Below are positions 37,379 through 37,750 of a stretch of DNA of 37,750 bases, piece after piece. The DNA comes from DATAFF01 sp036257595 (GTDB lineage: Bacteria; Pseudomonadota; Alphaproteobacteria; Rhizobiales; Aestuariivirgaceae), in assembly GCA_036257595.1 (NCBI GenBank), contig DATAFF010000085.1, positions 1-37,750 of the forward strand. Reading direction: 5' to 3'. Made by a program: the position numbers and the translations under genes. Numbering within the stretch: position 1 is the first letter of the stretch; the number at the start of each line of letters is the position of its first letter. Under the pieces are notes generated by a model. The model was not told where the DNA came from and ran no database searches. It worked only from the letters and a program-made list of their open reading frames with translations.

Positions 37379-37750
37379 TTGACGGCGCGGGGCCTGAGAG
37401 GCGCTTGCCTGTGCGGCAGTGTCAGTGTCGAGGTCACAGGCCCAATTGAACATCAACCTGAAGCTTGCCATTGCAGGATGTGTCGGAAACAGTCTGGCCA
37501 CGTCCTTGCTGCTGTGAATGTTCGGCGCGACGCGCTCTCGGTCGGCGGTGAGCAACACGTCCGTTGGTACCGATCGTCCGACAAAGTTGAACGTGGGTTC
37601 TGTTCTAAGTGCGGCTCGACGTTGTTCTGGAAGCCCACAATTGAAGGCTATCAGCTCACGGCGGTTGCGATGGGTCTATTTGATGGCCCGACCGGATTGC
37701 ATCTCTCCAAACACACATTTGTTGGGGACAGGGGTGACTACTACGAGATC
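37379..37750 (+). CDS. GFA family protein (glutathione-dependent formaldehyde-activating enzyme-like), 3' end cut
   Basis: The frame begins at TTG 37379, one base after the P460 stop, and runs off the window end (124 codons seen). R-G-A-C-L-C-G-S-V-S-V-E-V, then E-A-C-H-C-R-M-C-R-K-Q-S-G-H, and G-F-C-S-K-C-G-S-T-L-F-W are the zinc-cysteine motifs of the GFA (Gfa/CENP-V) fold. The enzyme type accelerates adduct formation between formaldehyde and glutathione, although many members have other roles. No ATG exists near the start, so TTG is inferred. Probably co-transcribed with the cytochrome. Confidence 0.88.
   Translation, partial: MTARGLRGACLCGSVSVEVTGPIEHQPEACHCRMCRKQSGHVLAAVNVRRDALSVGGEQHVRWYRSSDKVERGFCSKCGSTLFWKPTIEGYQLTAVAMGLFDGPTGLHLSKHTFVGDRGDYYEI

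Overview
The window is GC-rich chromosomal DNA from an alphaproteobacterium, most likely of the order Hyphomicrobiales (Rhizobiales). Supporting this are the block NifU-like/folE/hisI/patatin, the cysE/DUF3126/gamma-carbonic anhydrase set, an Omp25-type outer membrane protein, BTLCP-type protease and PilZ genes, a RIME-like palindrome at about 901-972, two putative CtrA boxes (TTAA-N7-TTAA type), and three sequences matching the alphaproteobacterial EcfG (general stress response) promoter GGAAC-N16-CGTT. Genus cannot be decided from this stretch. No rRNA, tRNA, CRISPR array, transposase or phage gene was seen.

Layout. 1-4.0 kb: end of a CitE/HpcH lyase, a small unknown gene, and a leftward operon nitroreductase > HAD phosphatase > flavin reductase, preceded by a monooxygenase-fold gene that lacks a start and by a secreted SnoaL-like protein. 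4.2-6.3 kb: a lone 2-keto-3-deoxyarabonate dehydratase and a secreted unknown protein. 6.5-11.6 kb: a KefB/C-type antiporter convergent with and overlapping thrS, an outer membrane barrel protein, yidD. 11.6-15.8 kb: methanethiol oxidase (SBP56) coupled to a histidine-rich membrane protein, a higBA toxin-antitoxin pair, and choline sulfatase. 15.8-20.4 kb: NifU-like scaffold, folE, hisI, patatin, a CBS protein, a PAS protein. 20.0-23.4 kb: two leftward modules, AraC regulator > VOC > VOC, and ArsR > SRPBCC (frameshifted) > GST. 23.6-27.8 kb: tandem PilZ protein, LapG-like protease, cysE operon, crotonase. 27.8-32.7 kb: hydrolase, zinc finger protein, YcaQ-like glycosylase, DNA ligase D. 32.9-37.75 kb: small stress-type genes (CsbD, GYD, DUF1003, GNAT), a structured gene-poor stretch, a 39-residue membrane protein, a cytochrome P460 and a GFA enzyme cut by the window end.

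Two systems stand out. First, a dispersed palindromic element with heptad arms (GGCAGTA type) occurs seven times plus one half copy. Five copies sit exactly in the five long convergent gene junctions, and four genes take their stop codon from the element. Second, ligD, csbD and the 39-residue membrane protein each have an exact GGAAC-N16-CGTT sequence in the right orientation, so the right end of the window looks like a general-stress-response neighbourhood that includes DNA break repair. A 300-base stretch with a series of strong hairpins (35.37-35.67 kb), ending in an intrinsic terminator on the minus strand, may encode a structured RNA.
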